From assembly GCF_011193355.1 (NCBI RefSeq), contig NZ_CP049780.1, positions 5,437,803-5,501,802 of the forward strand: a stretch of DNA of 64,000 nt, given 5' to 3'. This document shows, one piece after another, positions 1 to 9,544 of the stretch. The notes under the pieces are model-generated. The model was not told where the DNA came from and made no database searches. It saw only the letters and a program-made list of their open reading frames with translations. Made by a program: the position numbers and the translations under genes. Position 1 is the stretch's first letter. Each line of letters starts with the position of its first letter. The DNA is from Streptomyces sp. JB150. GTDB lineage: Bacteria; Actinomycetota; Actinomycetes; Streptomycetales; Streptomycetaceae.

Positions 1-1965
1 GCCCCCAGACGCCTCCCCGAACTCCAGGAGCTGTGCGCCGGCCGCGCCGCACGCCAGGGCGAACTCCAGTACCTGCTGGAACCCGACCTCAAGGAGGCCC
101 GCGGCGGCCTGCGGGACGCCACCGCGCTGCGCGCCGTCGCCGCCTCCTGGCTGGCCGACGCCCCCCGCGAAGGCCTCGACGACGCCCGCCGCCGCCTCCT
201 CGACGTCCGCGACGCCCTCCACCTGACCACCGGCCGCGCGACCGACCGCCTCGCCCTCCAGGAACAGGACCAGGTCGCCGCCGAACTGGGCCTGCTCGAC
301 GCCGACACCCTCCTGCGCCAGGTCTATGAGGCGGCGCGTGTCATCGCGTACGCCAGCGACGTCACCTGGCGCGAAGTGGGGCGCGTGCTGCGGTCGCGCG
401 CCGTGCGGCCCCGGCTGCGCGCCATGCTGGGCGGCGGGAAACCGACCGCCGAACGCTCCCCGCTGGCCGAAGGAGTGGTCGAGCAGGACGGCGAGGTGGT
501 GCTCGCCCGTGCCGCGCGCCCCGAACGCGATCCCGTGCTCCCCTTGCGCGCCGCGGCCGCCGCCGCGCAGGCCGGCCTCCCGCTCTCCCTGCACGCCGTG
601 CGGCGCCTGGCCGCCACCGTGCGCCCCCTGCCCACGCCCTGGCCCGCCGAGGCCCGCGAACAGCTGGTGACCCTGCTGGGATCCGGCCGGCCCACGGTCG
701 AGGTCTGGGAGGCCCTGGAGGCGGAAGGCCTGATCACCCGCCTGCTGCCCGACTGGGAACGGGTCCGCTGCCGCCCGCAGCGCAACGCCGTGCACCTGTG
801 GACCGTCGACCGCCACCTCATCGAGACCGCCGTCCGCGCCTCCGCCTTCACGCGCCGCGTCAGCCGCCCCGACCTCCTCCTCGTCGCCGCCCTCCTGCAC
901 GACATCGGGAAGGGCTGGCCCGGCGACCACTCGGTGGCGGGCGAGATCATCGCCGAGGACGTGGCCGCGCGGATCGGCTTCGACCGCGACGACGTGGCCG
1001 TGCTCGGCACGCTCGTACGCCACCACCTCCTCCTCGTCGAGACCGCGACCCGGCGCGACCTCGACGACCCCGCCACCGTCCGGGCCGTCGCCGAGGCGGT
1101 CGGCGCACCGGGCACGCTGGAACTGCTGCACGCCCTGACCGAGGCGGACGCCCTCGCCACCGGCCCGGCGGCCTGGTCTTCCTGGCGCGCCTCCCTGGTC
1201 GCCGACCTGGTGCAACGGGTCACGGCCGTGCTCGCCGGGGACCAGCCGGACGAGCCCGAGGCCGCCGCGCCCACCGCCGAACAGGAACGCCTCGCCCTCG
1301 AGGCGGCCGCCACCGGCAGCCCCGTCCTGACGCTGCGCGCCCAGACCCAGCCCGTCGCGGACGCCACCGAGTCGGTACCGTCCGGTGACCCGGAGCCGCT
1401 CGGCGTGGAACTGCTCATCGCCGTACCGGACCAGCCCGGCGTGCTGCCCGCCGTGGCCGGCGTCCTCGCCATGCACCGCCTGACCGTGCGCACCGCCGAG
1501 CTGCGCGCGCTGGACCTGCCGGACGGCGTCGACGGCTCCGTCCTGCTGCTGAACTGGCGGGTCGCCGCCGAGTACGGCTCCCTGCCGCAGGCCGCCCGCC
1601 TGCGCGCCGACCTGGTCCGGGCCCTCGACGGCTCGCTGGACATCGCGGGCCGCCTCGCCGAGCGCGACGCCGCCTACCCGCGCCGCCGGGGCCTGGTGGC
1701 GCCGCCGCCGAGGGTGTCCGTCCACCCGGCGGCGTCCCGCCTGGCCACGGTGATCGAGGTGCGCGCCCAGGACGCGCCGGGACTGCTGTTCCGGATCGGC
1801 CGGGCCCTGGAGGACGCGCGGGTGAGGGTGCGCAGCGCGCATGCGTCCACGTTGGGGTCCAACGCCGTGGATGCCTTCTACGTCACAACCGGCGGGGGCG
1901 GCCCGATGCCGGGTGAGGAGGCGGCGTCCGTGGCGCGGAAGCTCGAGGAGGCGTTGCGGGCGTGA
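1..1965 (+). CDS. glnD: GlnD, PII uridylyl/adenylyltransferase (5' truncated)
   Basis: This is the C-terminal 654 residues of the bifunctional enzyme that modifies the PII protein GlnK in response to nitrogen status. The reading frame is open from base 1, so the nucleotidyltransferase catalytic start lies before the window. The first residues carry the conserved stretch LLEPDLKEARGGLRD of the nucleotidyltransferase/linker region. An HD phosphohydrolase motif (LLHDIGKG) is near residues 298-305, and two ACT domains begin near residues 470 and 585 (VPDQPGVLPAV and AQDAPGLLFRI), which sense glutamine in this family. In Streptomyces glnD follows amtB-glnK and precedes ffh, as it does here. An internal ATG at 376 is not the real start, because homology continues upstream of it. 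Confidence 0.95.
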   Translation, partial: APRRLPELQELCAGRAARQGELQYLLEPDLKEARGGLRDATALRAVAASWLADAPREGLDDARRRLLDVRDALHLTTGRATDRLALQEQDQVAAELGLLDADTLLRQVYEAARVIAYASDVTWREVGRVLRSRAVRPRLRAMLGGGKPTAERSPLAEGVVEQDGEVVLARAARPERDPVLPLRAAAAAAQAGLPLSLHAVRRLAATVRPLPTPWPAEAREQLVTLLGSGRPTVEVWEALEAEGLITRLLPDWERVRCRPQRNAVHLWTVDRHLIETAVRASAFTRRVSRPDLLLVAALLHDIGKGWPGDHSVAGEIIAEDVAARIGFDRDDVAVLGTLVRHHLLLVETATRRDLDDPATVRAVAEAVGAPGTLELLHALTEADALATGPAAWSSWRASLVADLVQRVTAVLAGDQPDEPEAAAPTAEQERLALEAAATGSPVLTLRAQTQPVADATESVPSGDPEPLGVELLIAVPDQPGVLPAVAGVLAMHRLTVRTAELRALDLPDGVDGSVLLLNWRVAAEYGSLPQAARLRADLVRALDGSLDIAGRLAERDAAYPRRRGLVAPPPRVSVHPAASRLATVIEVRAQDAPGLLFRIGRALEDARVRVRSAHASTLGSNAVDAFYVTTGGGGPMPGEEAASVARKLEEALRA

Positions 1966-2067
1966 CCGTCCCGCCCGTTGCTCCGGCGGGCGGGGACGAT
2001 TGTCTCGCGAAGCCGGATACCCTGGAAGACGCTCAGACTGCCCCCGACCCCGAGGACCGACGCCGCC

Positions 2068-3618
2068 GTGTTCGATACTCTCTCCGATCGCCTTTCAGCG
2101 ACCTTCAAGAATCTGCGCGGCAAGGGGCGTCTGAGCGAGGCGGACATCGACGCCACCGCGCGCGAGATCCGCATCGCGCTGCTCGAAGCCGACGTGGCCC
2201 TGCCGGTCGTCCGGTCGTTCATCAAGAACGTCAAGGAGCGCGCGCTCGGCGCCGAGGTCTCCAAGGCGCTGAACCCGGCCCAGCAGGTCCTGAAGATCGT
2301 CAACGACGAGCTGGTCACCATCCTCGGCGGCGAGACCCGCCGGCTGCGGTTCGCCAAGCAGCCCCCGACCGTGATCATGCTGGCCGGTCTCCAGGGTGCC
2401 GGTAAGACCACCCTCGCGGGCAAGCTCGGCAAGTGGCTCAAGGAGCAGGGCCACTCGCCGCTGCTGGTCGCCTGTGACCTCCAGCGCCCCAACGCCGTGA
2501 ACCAGCTCAGCGTGGTCGCCGAGCGCGCCGGTGTCGCCGTCTACGCGCCCGAGCCGGGCAACGGGGTGGGCGACCCGGTCAAGGTCGCCAAGGACTCCAT
2601 CGACTTCGCCAAGTCGAAGGTCCACGACATCGTCATCGTCGACACCGCCGGCCGCCTGGGCATCGACCAGGAGATGATGCGGCAGGCGGCCGACATCCGG
2701 GACGCCGTCTCGCCGGACGAGATCCTGTTCGTCGTCGACGCGATGATCGGTCAGGACGCGGTCAACACCGCCGAGGCCTTCCGCGACGGCGTCGGCTTCG
2801 ACGGCGTGGTGCTGTCCAAGCTCGACGGTGACGCGCGCGGTGGTGCCGCCCTGTCGATCCGGCAGATCACCGGCAAGCCGATCATGTTCGCGTCGAACGG
2901 CGAGAAGCTCGAGGACTTCGACGCGTTCCACCCGGACCGGATGGCCTCCCGCATCCTCGACATGGGTGACCTGCTCACCCTGATCGAGCAGGCGGAGAAG
3001 ACCTTCAGCCAGGAAGAGGCCGCCAAGATGGCCTCCAAGCTGGCGTCCAAGAAGGGTCAGGACTTCACGCTCGACGACTTCCTGTCCCAGATGGAGCAGG
3101 TCCGCAAGATGGGCTCGATCTCCAAGCTGCTCGGCATGCTGCCGGGCATGGGGCAGATCAAGGACCAGATCAACAACCTGGACGAGCGGGACGTCGACCG
3201 CACCGCCGCGATCATCAAGTCGATGACCCCGGCCGAGCGCCAGGACCCGACGATCATCAACGGCTCGCGCCGCGCCCGTATCGCCAAGGGTTCCGGTGTC
3301 GAGGTCAGCGCGGTGAAGAACCTCGTCGAGCGGTTCTTCGAGGCCCGCAAGATGATGTCCCGCATGGCCCAGGGCGGCGGTATGCCGGGCATGCCGGGGA
3401 TCCCGGGCATGGGCGGCGGCCCCGGCCGCCCCAAGAAGCAGCAGAAGAAGGCCAAGGGCAAGCAGCGCTCCGGGAACCCGATGAAGCGCAAGCAGCAGGA
3501 GCAGGAGGAGGCCGCCCGCCGCGCGGCCGCCGCGCAGAACGGCGGCGCGTTCGGGCTGCCGGGCCAGGCCGGCCAGGACTTCGAGCTGCCGGACGAGTTC
3601 AAGAAGTTCATGGGCTGA
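2068..3618 (+). CDS. ffh: Signal recognition particle protein Ffh
   Basis: This is the SRP54-type GTPase that binds SRP RNA and signal sequences and delivers nascent chains to FtsY at the membrane. It has 516 residues: an N domain beginning VFDTLSDRLSATFKNL, a G domain with the P-loop GLQGAGKTT (about residues 107-115), DTAGR (about 191) and a SKLDG motif (about 249), then a methionine-rich M domain. The M-domain tail contains a Met-Pro-Gly run near residue 438 and a basic, glutamine-rich C-terminus. I chose the GTG at 2068 because the protein aligns with the family from there; the frame is open 30 codons further upstream. A perfect 11-bp hairpin follows the stop. Confidence 0.97.
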   Translation: MFDTLSDRLSATFKNLRGKGRLSEADIDATAREIRIALLEADVALPVVRSFIKNVKERALGAEVSKALNPAQQVLKIVNDELVTILGGETRRLRFAKQPPTVIMLAGLQGAGKTTLAGKLGKWLKEQGHSPLLVACDLQRPNAVNQLSVVAERAGVAVYAPEPGNGVGDPVKVAKDSIDFAKSKVHDIVIVDTAGRLGIDQEMMRQAADIRDAVSPDEILFVVDAMIGQDAVNTAEAFRDGVGFDGVVLSKLDGDARGGAALSIRQITGKPIMFASNGEKLEDFDAFHPDRMASRILDMGDLLTLIEQAEKTFSQEEAAKMASKLASKKGQDFTLDDFLSQMEQVRKMGSISKLLGMLPGMGQIKDQINNLDERDVDRTAAIIKSMTPAERQDPTIINGSRRARIAKGSGVEVSAVKNLVERFFEARKMMSRMAQGGGMPGMPGIPGMGGGPGRPKKQQKKAKGKQRSGNPMKRKQQEQEEAARRAAAAQNGGAFGLPGQAGQDFELPDEFKKFMG

Positions 3619-3639
3619 CGGCCGTCGGCCGTACGTCGC

Positions 3640-3673
3640 CCGGGGGCGCCTCTCGTCGGAGGGGCGCCCCCGG
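3640..3673 (+). terminator. Hairpin after ffh
   Basis: A perfect 11-bp stem (3640-3650 pairing with 3663-3673) with a 12-nt loop lies 21 bases after the ffh stop. It has no T tract, which is common for Streptomyces terminators. Confidence 0.7.
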
Positions 3674-3720
3674 TGTCGTATCGACGGGTGGCCGTACGGC
3701 GCCTCCTGTGCCGTACTGGC

Positions 3721-3770
3721 GGAGTGCGGAGTGCGGAGTGCGGAGTGCGGAGGGCGGAGGGCGGAGGCGG
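3721..3770. repeat. 7-bp tandem repeat upstream of ftsH-type gene
   Basis: Four exact tandem copies of ggagtgc (3721-3748) are followed by two copies of ggagggc (3749-3762) and a partial unit. The array lies in the ffh-ftsH intergenic space, about 60 bp before the next start codon. The unit is purine-rich on this strand and resembles repeated Shine-Dalgarno-like sequence, but it is too far from the start to serve as one. Confidence 0.85.
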
Positions 3771-3829
3771 GGCCTCCCCGCGCCGTACGTACACATGCCC
3801 GAGCCGCTTTCCTGTCGTAACGTCCCGAT

Positions 3830-5770
3830 ATGACCAACCCTGCGCCGCCGCGGAAGTCTCCCGACCAGCCCTGGCGTACCGAGGGCACCCCCGAGGAGCC
3901 GGCGAAGCCCTCCCCCGGCGGGCGGCGGTGGCGCGGCGGCTGGTGGAACCTGGTGGCCGCCGCGCTGATCGTGTTCGTGATCGCCAACCTGGCGCTGTCC
4001 TTCTTCGGCGACGGCGACGAGCCGACGATCTCCTACACCGAGTTCAGCAAGCAGGTCGACGACGGCAACGTCAGCACGATCTACTCCAAGGGCGACGCGA
4101 TCCAGGGGGAGCTGAAGCAGGCCCGGGACCGGCCGGGCGGCGACGGCACGTACACCAAGTTCAAGACCCAGCGGCCCGCCTTCGCGGACGACCGGCTGTG
4201 GGGGGACCTGACCCGCAACAACGTCACCGTCACCGCCGAACCGGTGGTCCAGCAGCGCAGCCTGCTCGCCAACCTGCTGCTCTCGCTGGCCCCGATGGCG
4301 CTCCTGGTCGTGCTGTGGATCGTCATCGCGCGGCGGGCGCGCGTGGGGATGGGCGGCGCCGGCGCCATGTTCGGGCGCAAGGCGCCGCCGAAACCGGTGG
4401 AGCTGGAGCCGGGACAGAAGCGCACCACCTTCGCGGACGTGGCGGGGATCGACGAGGTCGAGGGCGAGCTGAACGACGTCGTGGACTTCCTGAAGAACCC
4501 GGACGCCTACCGGCGGATGGGCGCCAAGATGCCGCGCGGTGTGCTGCTCGCCGGCCCGCCCGGCACCGGCAAGACACTGCTCGCGCGGGCGGTGGCCGGC
4601 GAGGCGGGGGTGCCGTTCTTCTCGGCGTCGGCCTCCGAGTTCATCGAGATGATCGTGGGCGTGGGCGCCTCCCGCGTGCGGGAGCTGTTCGCCGAGGCGC
4701 GGAAGGTGGCGCCGTCGATCATCTTCATCGACGAGATCGACACCATCGGCCGCGCGCGGGGCGGCGGCGCCGCGATGGGCGGCCACGACGAGCGCGAGCA
4801 GACGCTCAACCAGATCCTCACCGAGATGGACGGCTTCTCCGGCTCGGAGGGCGTGATCGTGATCGCGGCGACCAACCGCGCGGACATCCTCGACCCCGCG
4901 CTGACCCGCCCCGGCCGGTTCGACCGCGTGGTCAGCGTCGCGCCGCCGGACCGGGGCGGCCGGGAGGCCATCCTGCGCATCCACACCCGCGAGATCCCGC
5001 TCGCGCCGGACGTGGACCTGGCCCAGGTGGCCCGCACCACGCCCGGCATGACCGGCGCCGAACTGGCCAACCTCGCCAACGAGGCGGCCCTGCTCGCGGT
5101 GAAGCGGGGCCAGGACCGGGTGACGCGCTCCGACCTCTCGGACGCCCTGGAGAAGGTCCAGCTGGGCGCCGAGCGCGCCCTGGTGATGCCGCTGGAGGAG
5201 CGGCGGCGCACCGCGTACCACGAGAGCGGCCACGCGCTGCTGGGCATGCTCCAGCCGGGCGCCGACCCGGTCCGCAAGATCACCATCGTGCCGCGCGGAC
5301 GCGCGCTCGGCGTGACGCTGTCGACGCCGGACGCCGACAAGTACGCGTACACCGAGGAGTACCTGCGCGGCCGGATCATCGGCGCGCTCGGCGGGATGGC
5401 CGCCGAGCACGTCGTCTACGGCGGGATCACCACCGGCTCGGAGAGCGACCTGGAGCAGGTCACCAGGATCGCGCGCGGCATGGTGGCCCGCTGGGGCATG
5501 AGCGAGCGGGTCGGCCGCCTGTCCGCGCTGCCCGACGACGACCGGCAGACGTACGGCCTCGCCGCCGCGCCCGGGACCCTGGACGTGATCGACGGCGAGA
5601 TGCGCCGCATCGTCGACGACTGCTACGAGGAGGCCTGCCACAAGCTGCGCGAGCACCGCGCCCGGCTGGACGCGCTCGCGGCGGCCCTGCTGGAGCGCGA
5701 GACGCTGGAGGAGACCGACGCCTACCGCATCGCGGGCATCGCCCGGCCGGCCAAGGACGCCGAGGCGTGA
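3830..5770 (+). CDS. ftsH: FtsH-type membrane AAA+ zinc metalloprotease
   Basis: This is an ATP-dependent membrane protease of 646 residues that degrades misfolded or regulatory proteins. It has two N-terminal membrane segments (about residues 41-60 and 145-167) flanking an extracytoplasmic domain. The AAA module carries Walker A GPPGTGKT (about 242-249), Walker B IIFIDEID (about 297-304) and an SRH-type region (RPGRFDR). The zinc site HESGH is near residue 464. The ATG at 3830 gives the expected N-terminus. Streptomyces have more than one FtsH; this copy beside ffh is probably the secondary paralogue, since the main ftsH normally lies near folE/hpt. Its position beside SRP fits a membrane-protein quality-control role, which is inference. 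Confidence 0.93.
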   Translation: MTNPAPPRKSPDQPWRTEGTPEEPAKPSPGGRRWRGGWWNLVAAALIVFVIANLALSFFGDGDEPTISYTEFSKQVDDGNVSTIYSKGDAIQGELKQARDRPGGDGTYTKFKTQRPAFADDRLWGDLTRNNVTVTAEPVVQQRSLLANLLLSLAPMALLVVLWIVIARRARVGMGGAGAMFGRKAPPKPVELEPGQKRTTFADVAGIDEVEGELNDVVDFLKNPDAYRRMGAKMPRGVLLAGPPGTGKTLLARAVAGEAGVPFFSASASEFIEMIVGVGASRVRELFAEARKVAPSIIFIDEIDTIGRARGGGAAMGGHDEREQTLNQILTEMDGFSGSEGVIVIAATNRADILDPALTRPGRFDRVVSVAPPDRGGREAILRIHTREIPLAPDVDLAQVARTTPGMTGAELANLANEAALLAVKRGQDRVTRSDLSDALEKVQLGAERALVMPLEERRRTAYHESGHALLGMLQPGADPVRKITIVPRGRALGVTLSTPDADKYAYTEEYLRGRIIGALGGMAAEHVVYGGITTGSESDLEQVTRIARGMVARWGMSERVGRLSALPDDDRQTYGLAAAPGTLDVIDGEMRRIVDDCYEEACHKLREHRARLDALAAALLERETLEETDAYRIAGIARPAKDAEA

Positions 5771-5774
5771 GGTC

Positions 5775-6659
5775 TCACGGGACCCGCGCGATCAGGTAGC
5801 GGAAGACGTTCGGCATCCACACCGTGCGGTCCTGGCGGCGGTACGGATGCAGGGCCTCCTTCAGCTCCTTGTCGACCTGGGCCCGGTCGGTGGCGGTGAT
5901 CGCCGCGTCGAACAGCCCGGTGGAGAGCAGTCCGCGCACCGCGCTGTCCACGTCGGCGTACCCGAACGGGCAGGCGACCCGCCCCGAGCCGTCGGGGCGC
6001 AGGCCCGCGCGCTCGGCGACCTCCTCCAGGTCGTCGCGCAGGGCCGGGCGCCAGCGGCCCGCGCCGCGCGAGGGGTCGGCGAGCTTGTCGGCCACCCGCA
6101 GCACGGCCGTCGTGGCGCACCGCTCGGGCGGCCCCCAGCCGGCCAGCACCACCGCCGCCCCGCGCGTGGCCCGCGGGATCGCCGCGCCGAGCAGCCCGGC
6201 CAGCCCGTCGGAGTCGCCCGCGCGGCACCCGATCGGCTCGAAGGCGGTCACGAGGTCGTACGGCGCGCCCCGCGCGCCCGACGGGTCCGCGGGCCGGTCC
6301 GCCGCGTCGAGCGAGGCGCCGACCGAGGGCGCCGTTGCCGGTGCGCCGGCACGCGCGTGCGTGCCCGCCGCTCCCGGACGCAGCCGCTCCCGCGCGAGGG
6401 CCAGCCGTTCGGGGGAGGAAGGTTCCACACCGGTGACCGCGGCGCCTCTGCAGGCGGCCATCAGCAGCGCGAGGCCGCTGCCGCAGCCGAGACCGAGCAG
6501 CCGCGTGCCGGGTCCGACGTTAAGTCGCTCGTAGACGGCCTCGTAGAGCGGTACGAGCATCCGCTCCTGGATCTCCGACCAGTCACGCGCGCGGGCACTC
6601 AGGTCCACGCGGGGGATCTCCCCCGTGCGCGGGTGCTGACGCACGAGCGTAGGTGTCAT
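5775..6659 (-). CDS. Class I SAM-dependent methyltransferase, substrate unknown
   Basis: The predicted 294-residue protein has a Rossmann-type motif I (LLGLGCGSGLALL, about residues 54-66) typical of class I S-adenosylmethionine methyltransferases, followed by an acidic motif II region (GVEPSS). The substrate cannot be read from sequence. The ATG at 6659 was chosen because the upstream in-frame extension (to 6977) is low-complexity and Arg/Pro-rich. The gene converges on the ftsH-type gene with only four bases between the stops, and no clear terminator is visible between them. It is alone on its strand here, with a 520-bp gene-free region upstream that presumably holds its promoter. Confidence 0.8.
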   Translation of the reverse strand: MTPTLVRQHPRTGEIPRVDLSARARDWSEIQERMLVPLYEAVYERLNVGPGTRLLGLGCGSGLALLMAACRGAAVTGVEPSSPERLALARERLRPGAAGTHARAGAPATAPSVGASLDAADRPADPSGARGAPYDLVTAFEPIGCRAGDSDGLAGLLGAAIPRATRGAAVVLAGWGPPERCATTAVLRVADKLADPSRGAGRWRPALRDDLEEVAERAGLRPDGSGRVACPFGYADVDSAVRGLLSTGLFDAAITATDRAQVDKELKEALHPYRRQDRTVWMPNVFRYLIARVP

Positions 6660-7181
6660 ATGTAAGCGCCCCATTCCGCCGAGATGTGCCTCTGTCCCCG
6701 TTCTCCTGAAGCCCCCGTGACGTGCGCTCGCCCCCCGTATGCCAGGAAACTCCGGGCTCGCGACGGCGTCCAGTGGTAAGGGGCCGCGGCTTGGCCGACG
6801 GGGCGCGTCGTGGCGAGATTTCACGTTCCGGCAACCTGGGCGGTACGGCGTACGCGCGGGACGGGCGGGGCGGTGCCGGGCCGCGCGGCGGCACCCGGTA
6901 ACGTCACGTGGGCCGGGGGCGCTGTCCCGAGTGGGGCGGACCCGGCCGAAAACGCCTCTTGCGCACCGGAGGGTCACACAGATCCCGGTGCGCGCACCGG
7001 GGCGTACACGCGGGGGCGTACGTCAGGCTACGTACCACCTTGCGTGGAGCTGTGCGGCTTCTCCGCAGTTCAGCGCACCCGCCCTCGTCAGGTCGCATCA
7101 GCGGCAACTGACGGGTACGTGCAAATTATTTGGGATGCCCCGGAATAGGAACACAGCGGGACCCCGGCTCGTTGTCATTAC
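6660..7181. other. Intergenic region between divergent genes
   Basis: These 522 bases separate the leftward methyltransferase gene from the rightward SprT-like gene. No reading frame with convincing protein character was seen. An AT-rich patch near 7119-7133 (caaattatttggg) stands out from the surrounding GC-rich DNA and may belong to the promoter of the rightward gene. Confidence 0.5.
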
Positions 7182-7781
7182 GTGAGCACGACACCACCTG
7201 TTCTCGCCGCAGAGCTGGCGCAGGCGTGGGCCGACATTCAGCGGTACCACCCCGAGCTGCCGGATCTAGCCGCGCCCGAATCCCTGATCGGTGAGTCGTC
7301 GTCCGCCTGCGGACACGAACTCTCCTTCGAACGACTGCTCCACGAGGCAGTCCACGGCATCGCCGCCGCGCGCGGAATTCGCGACACCTCCCGCGCCGGC
7401 CGCTACCACAACCGCCGATTCCTCGCGATCGCCGAGGAGCTGGGCCTCGACCACCCCGAGGAGCCGCACCCGAGCAGCGGCTTCTCGCTGGTCACGCTCA
7501 ACCCCGAGGCGAAGCGGCGCTACCGCCCGACCATCGAACGCCTCCAGCGGGCCCTGAAGGCCCACTCGGCGGCGACCTCCGCCGACACCACCCGCACCTT
7601 CCGCGGCCCGGCCGCCCGGCACGGCTCGTCCGGTGGAGGGGTGCGCGTCAAGGCCGTCTGCGACTGCGGGCGCAACGTCCGCGTCGTCCCGTCGGTCCTG
7701 GCGCAGGCCCCGATCGTCTGCGGCGGCTGCGGAAAGCCGTTCCGGATCCCCGAAGTGGTGGGCGCGGGCGCGGCGAGCTGA
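7182..7781 (+). CDS. SprT-like zinc metalloprotein with C-terminal zinc ribbon
   Basis: The 199-residue protein has an HEAVH (HExxH) metal-binding motif at about residues 54-58. It is followed by an arrangement (DTSRAGRYHNRRF, AEELGL) that resembles SprT-like domains. The C-terminal part has a four-cysteine zinc ribbon (CDCG about 160, CGGCG about 178). SprT-like proteins are putative metalloproteases, and eukaryotic relatives cleave DNA-protein crosslinks, but the bacterial role is not established. The start is the GTG at 7182. A hairpin at 7784-7810 follows the stop, so the gene is probably monocistronic and separate from the rpsP operon. Confidence 0.7.
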   Translation: MSTTPPVLAAELAQAWADIQRYHPELPDLAAPESLIGESSSACGHELSFERLLHEAVHGIAAARGIRDTSRAGRYHNRRFLAIAEELGLDHPEEPHPSSGFSLVTLNPEAKRRYRPTIERLQRALKAHSAATSADTTRTFRGPAARHGSSGGGVRVKAVCDCGRNVRVVPSVLAQAPIVCGGCGKPFRIPEVVGAGAAS

Positions 7782-7783
7782 GC

Positions 7784-7810
7784 GCTCCGGCATCTCGTGG
7801 GTGCCGGAGC
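7784..7810 (+). terminator. Hairpin after SprT-like gene
   Basis: A 9-bp stem (7784-7792 with 7802-7810, gctccggca/tgccggagc) begins two bases after the stop codon. No T tract follows. Confidence 0.6.
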
Positions 7811-8146
7811 GGGCGGCTCGTGCCGCGCGGGTGCCGCTGCCGCCGGGCCGGCGGCACCGCGTCGTCACGGCTCGCACCCGACGTCGTTCACCTCTGCGCC
7901 GGGTGCGGCGCCGTCCTGCCCGCGCGGCCGTCCCGCTAGCGCGGCCGCGGCCGCACGGGCCCCGCGGCCGCGCACCCTCGGTCGGAAGCGTCCCGCGGGG
8001 TATGGCAGAATGGCCAGCTGTACTCGACAGCCGCACAGGACCCCTCTCTCCTCCGGCTGACGCGTCCATCGGGCACTCGGGTACCGCAACCCCACGCGGC
8101 ATGCTCGCCGTGCCCAACCACGTCAATTCCAGGAGAACCCACTCCC
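7811..8146. other. Leader/promoter region of the rpsP operon
   Basis: About 336 bases contain no convincing gene. The segment precedes a ribosomal-protein operon and presumably holds its promoter and 5' leader. I could not place a reliable -10/-35 pair by eye. A GGAG ribosome binding site lies just before the rpsP GTG. Confidence 0.5.
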
Positions 8147-8569
8147 GTGGCAGTCAAGATCAAGCTCAAGCGTCTCGGCAAGATCCGTTCGCCTCACTAC
8201 CGCATCGTCGTCGCCGACTCGCGTACCCGTCGTGACGGCCGTGCGATCGAGGAGATCGGCAAGTACCACCCGACGTACAACCCGTCGGTCATCGAGGTCG
8301 ACGCCGAGCGCGTGGCGTACTGGCTCTCCGTCGGCGCCCAGCCGACCGAGCCCGTGCTCGCCATCCTGAAGAAGACCGGTGACTGGCAGAAGTTCAAGGG
8401 CGAGCCCGCCCCGGCTCCGCTGCTCGTCGCCGAGCCGAAGAAGGAGCGCCCGTCGTTCGAGGCCCTGAGCGGCGAGGACGAGGGCAAGGGTGAGGCCATC
8501 ACCCAGAAGAAGAAGGCTGAGAAGAAGGACGAGGCCGCGGCCGAGTCCTCCGAGTCGACCGAGGCCTGA
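8147..8569 (+). CDS. rpsP: 30S ribosomal protein S16
   Basis: S16 is a small-subunit assembly protein. The N-terminal 80 residues match the family ([24 protein letters not shown], with conserved YHP near residue 44). The protein is 140 residues, longer than the usual 80-90, because of a charged Lys/Glu/Ala-rich C-terminal tail (about residues 90-140) that is typical of actinobacterial S16. The start is the GTG at 8147 with an upstream GGAG. It is the first gene of the rpsP-khpA-rimM-trmD-rplS cluster, and the next start is two bases beyond its stop. Confidence 0.97.
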   Translation: MAVKIKLKRLGKIRSPHYRIVVADSRTRRDGRAIEEIGKYHPTYNPSVIEVDAERVAYWLSVGAQPTEPVLAILKKTGDWQKFKGEPAPAPLLVAEPKKERPSFEALSGEDEGKGEAITQKKKAEKKDEAAAESSESTEA

Positions 8570-8571
8570 GC

Positions 8572-8811
8572 ATGCTCGAGGAGGCTCTCGAGCACCTCGT
8601 GAAGGGCATCGTCGACAACCCTGACGATGTGCAGGTCGCCTCGCGCAACCTGCGCCGCGGGCGGGTGCTCGAGGTCCGGGTCCACCCGGACGACCTCGGC
8701 AAGGTGATCGGCCGCAACGGCCGCACCGCACGCGCTCTGCGGACCGTCGTGGGCGCCATCGGCGGCCGTGGCGTCCGAGTCGACCTCGTCGACGTGGACG
8801 ACGTCCGCTGA
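8572..8811 (+). CDS. khpA: KH-domain RNA-binding protein KhpA
   Basis: The 79-residue protein is a single type II KH domain with the GxxG loop ([13 protein letters not shown], about residues 45-57). KhpA proteins bind RNA, often with KhpB, and influence ribosome or mRNA function. The position between rpsP and rimM is conserved across Gram-positive bacteria. The ATG at 8572 lies two bases after the rpsP stop, so translational coupling is likely. Confidence 0.93.
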   Translation: MLEEALEHLVKGIVDNPDDVQVASRNLRRGRVLEVRVHPDDLGKVIGRNGRTARALRTVVGAIGGRGVRVDLVDVDDVR

Positions 8812-8941
8812 CGCAACACAGCACCGGCTCGGGCCGGGGAGGGCCACTGGGCCGTCCCCGGCCCGCAGTCGTGTCGAGCCGTCCGGTTCCGCACCGGGAG
8901 CCGTCCCGGCTCGCAGTCGTTCCGACAGGAGAGCAAGCACA

Positions 8942-9544
8942 GTGCAGCTGGTAGTCGCACGGATCGGCCGCGCCCACGGCGTCAAGGGCGAGGTCACCGT
9001 GGAGGTCCGCACCGACGAGCCGGAACTGCGGCTCGCCCCCGGCGCCGTACTCGCCACCGACCCCGCCTCCGCGGGGCCCCTGACCATCGCGGCCGGCCGT
9101 GTCCACAGCGGCCGTCTCCTCCTGCGCTTCGAGGGCGTCCACGACCGCAACGCCGCCGAGGCGCTGCGCAACACCCTCCTGATCGCCGACGTCGACCCCG
9201 ACGAGCTGCCCGAGGGCGAGGACGAGTACTACGACCACCAGCTCATCGACCTCGACGTGGTCACCGAGGACGGGGTGGAGGTCGGCCGGATCACCGAGAT
9301 CTCGCACCTGCCCACGCAGGACCTGTTCATCGTCGAGCGGCCCGACGGCACCGAGGTGATGATCCCGTTCGTCGAGGAGATCGTCACCGGCATCGACCTG
9401 GAGGAGCAGCGGGCCGTCATCGACCCGCCGCCCGGGCTGATCGACGACCGCGCGGTGATCGCCTCCAGCCGGGACGAGACCGGTGAGGCTGATGAGGCCC
9501 GCGAGTCCGGTGAGTCCCGGGCGTCCGGCGGGGGCGAGGCGTGA
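8942..9544 (+). CDS. rimM: Ribosome maturation factor RimM
   Basis: RimM assists 30S head assembly and binds S19. The 200-residue product starts with the conserved [14 protein letters not shown] and has a PRC-barrel-type C-terminal half ([12 protein letters not shown], then IPFVEEIV). It ends with an acidic/serine-rich tail of about 25 residues that is longer than in most bacteria. The GTG at 8942 is preceded by gaGGAGag at a suitable distance. It overlaps the trmD start region (TGA and ATG share a base), consistent with one operon. Confidence 0.95.
   Translation: MQLVVARIGRAHGVKGEVTVEVRTDEPELRLAPGAVLATDPASAGPLTIAAGRVHSGRLLLRFEGVHDRNAAEALRNTLLIADVDPDELPEGEDEYYDHQLIDLDVVTEDGVEVGRITEISHLPTQDLFIVERPDGTEVMIPFVEEIVTGIDLEEQRAVIDPPPGLIDDRAVIASSRDETGEADEARESGESRASGGGEA

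Noticed and set aside
3721..3770. CRISPR array
   Set aside because: The repeats are 7 bp, directly adjacent and without spacers or cas genes; no CRISPR array was seen anywhere in the window.
2095..5656. Long antisense reading frames opposite ffh and the ftsH-type gene
   Set aside because: They mirror the high-GC third-position bias of the real genes, are Arg/Gly/His-rich without domain features, and the sense genes are certain.
6660..6977. N-terminal extension of the methyltransferase to 400 residues
   Set aside because: The extension is Arg/Pro-rich and the conserved methyltransferase begins at the ATG 6659.
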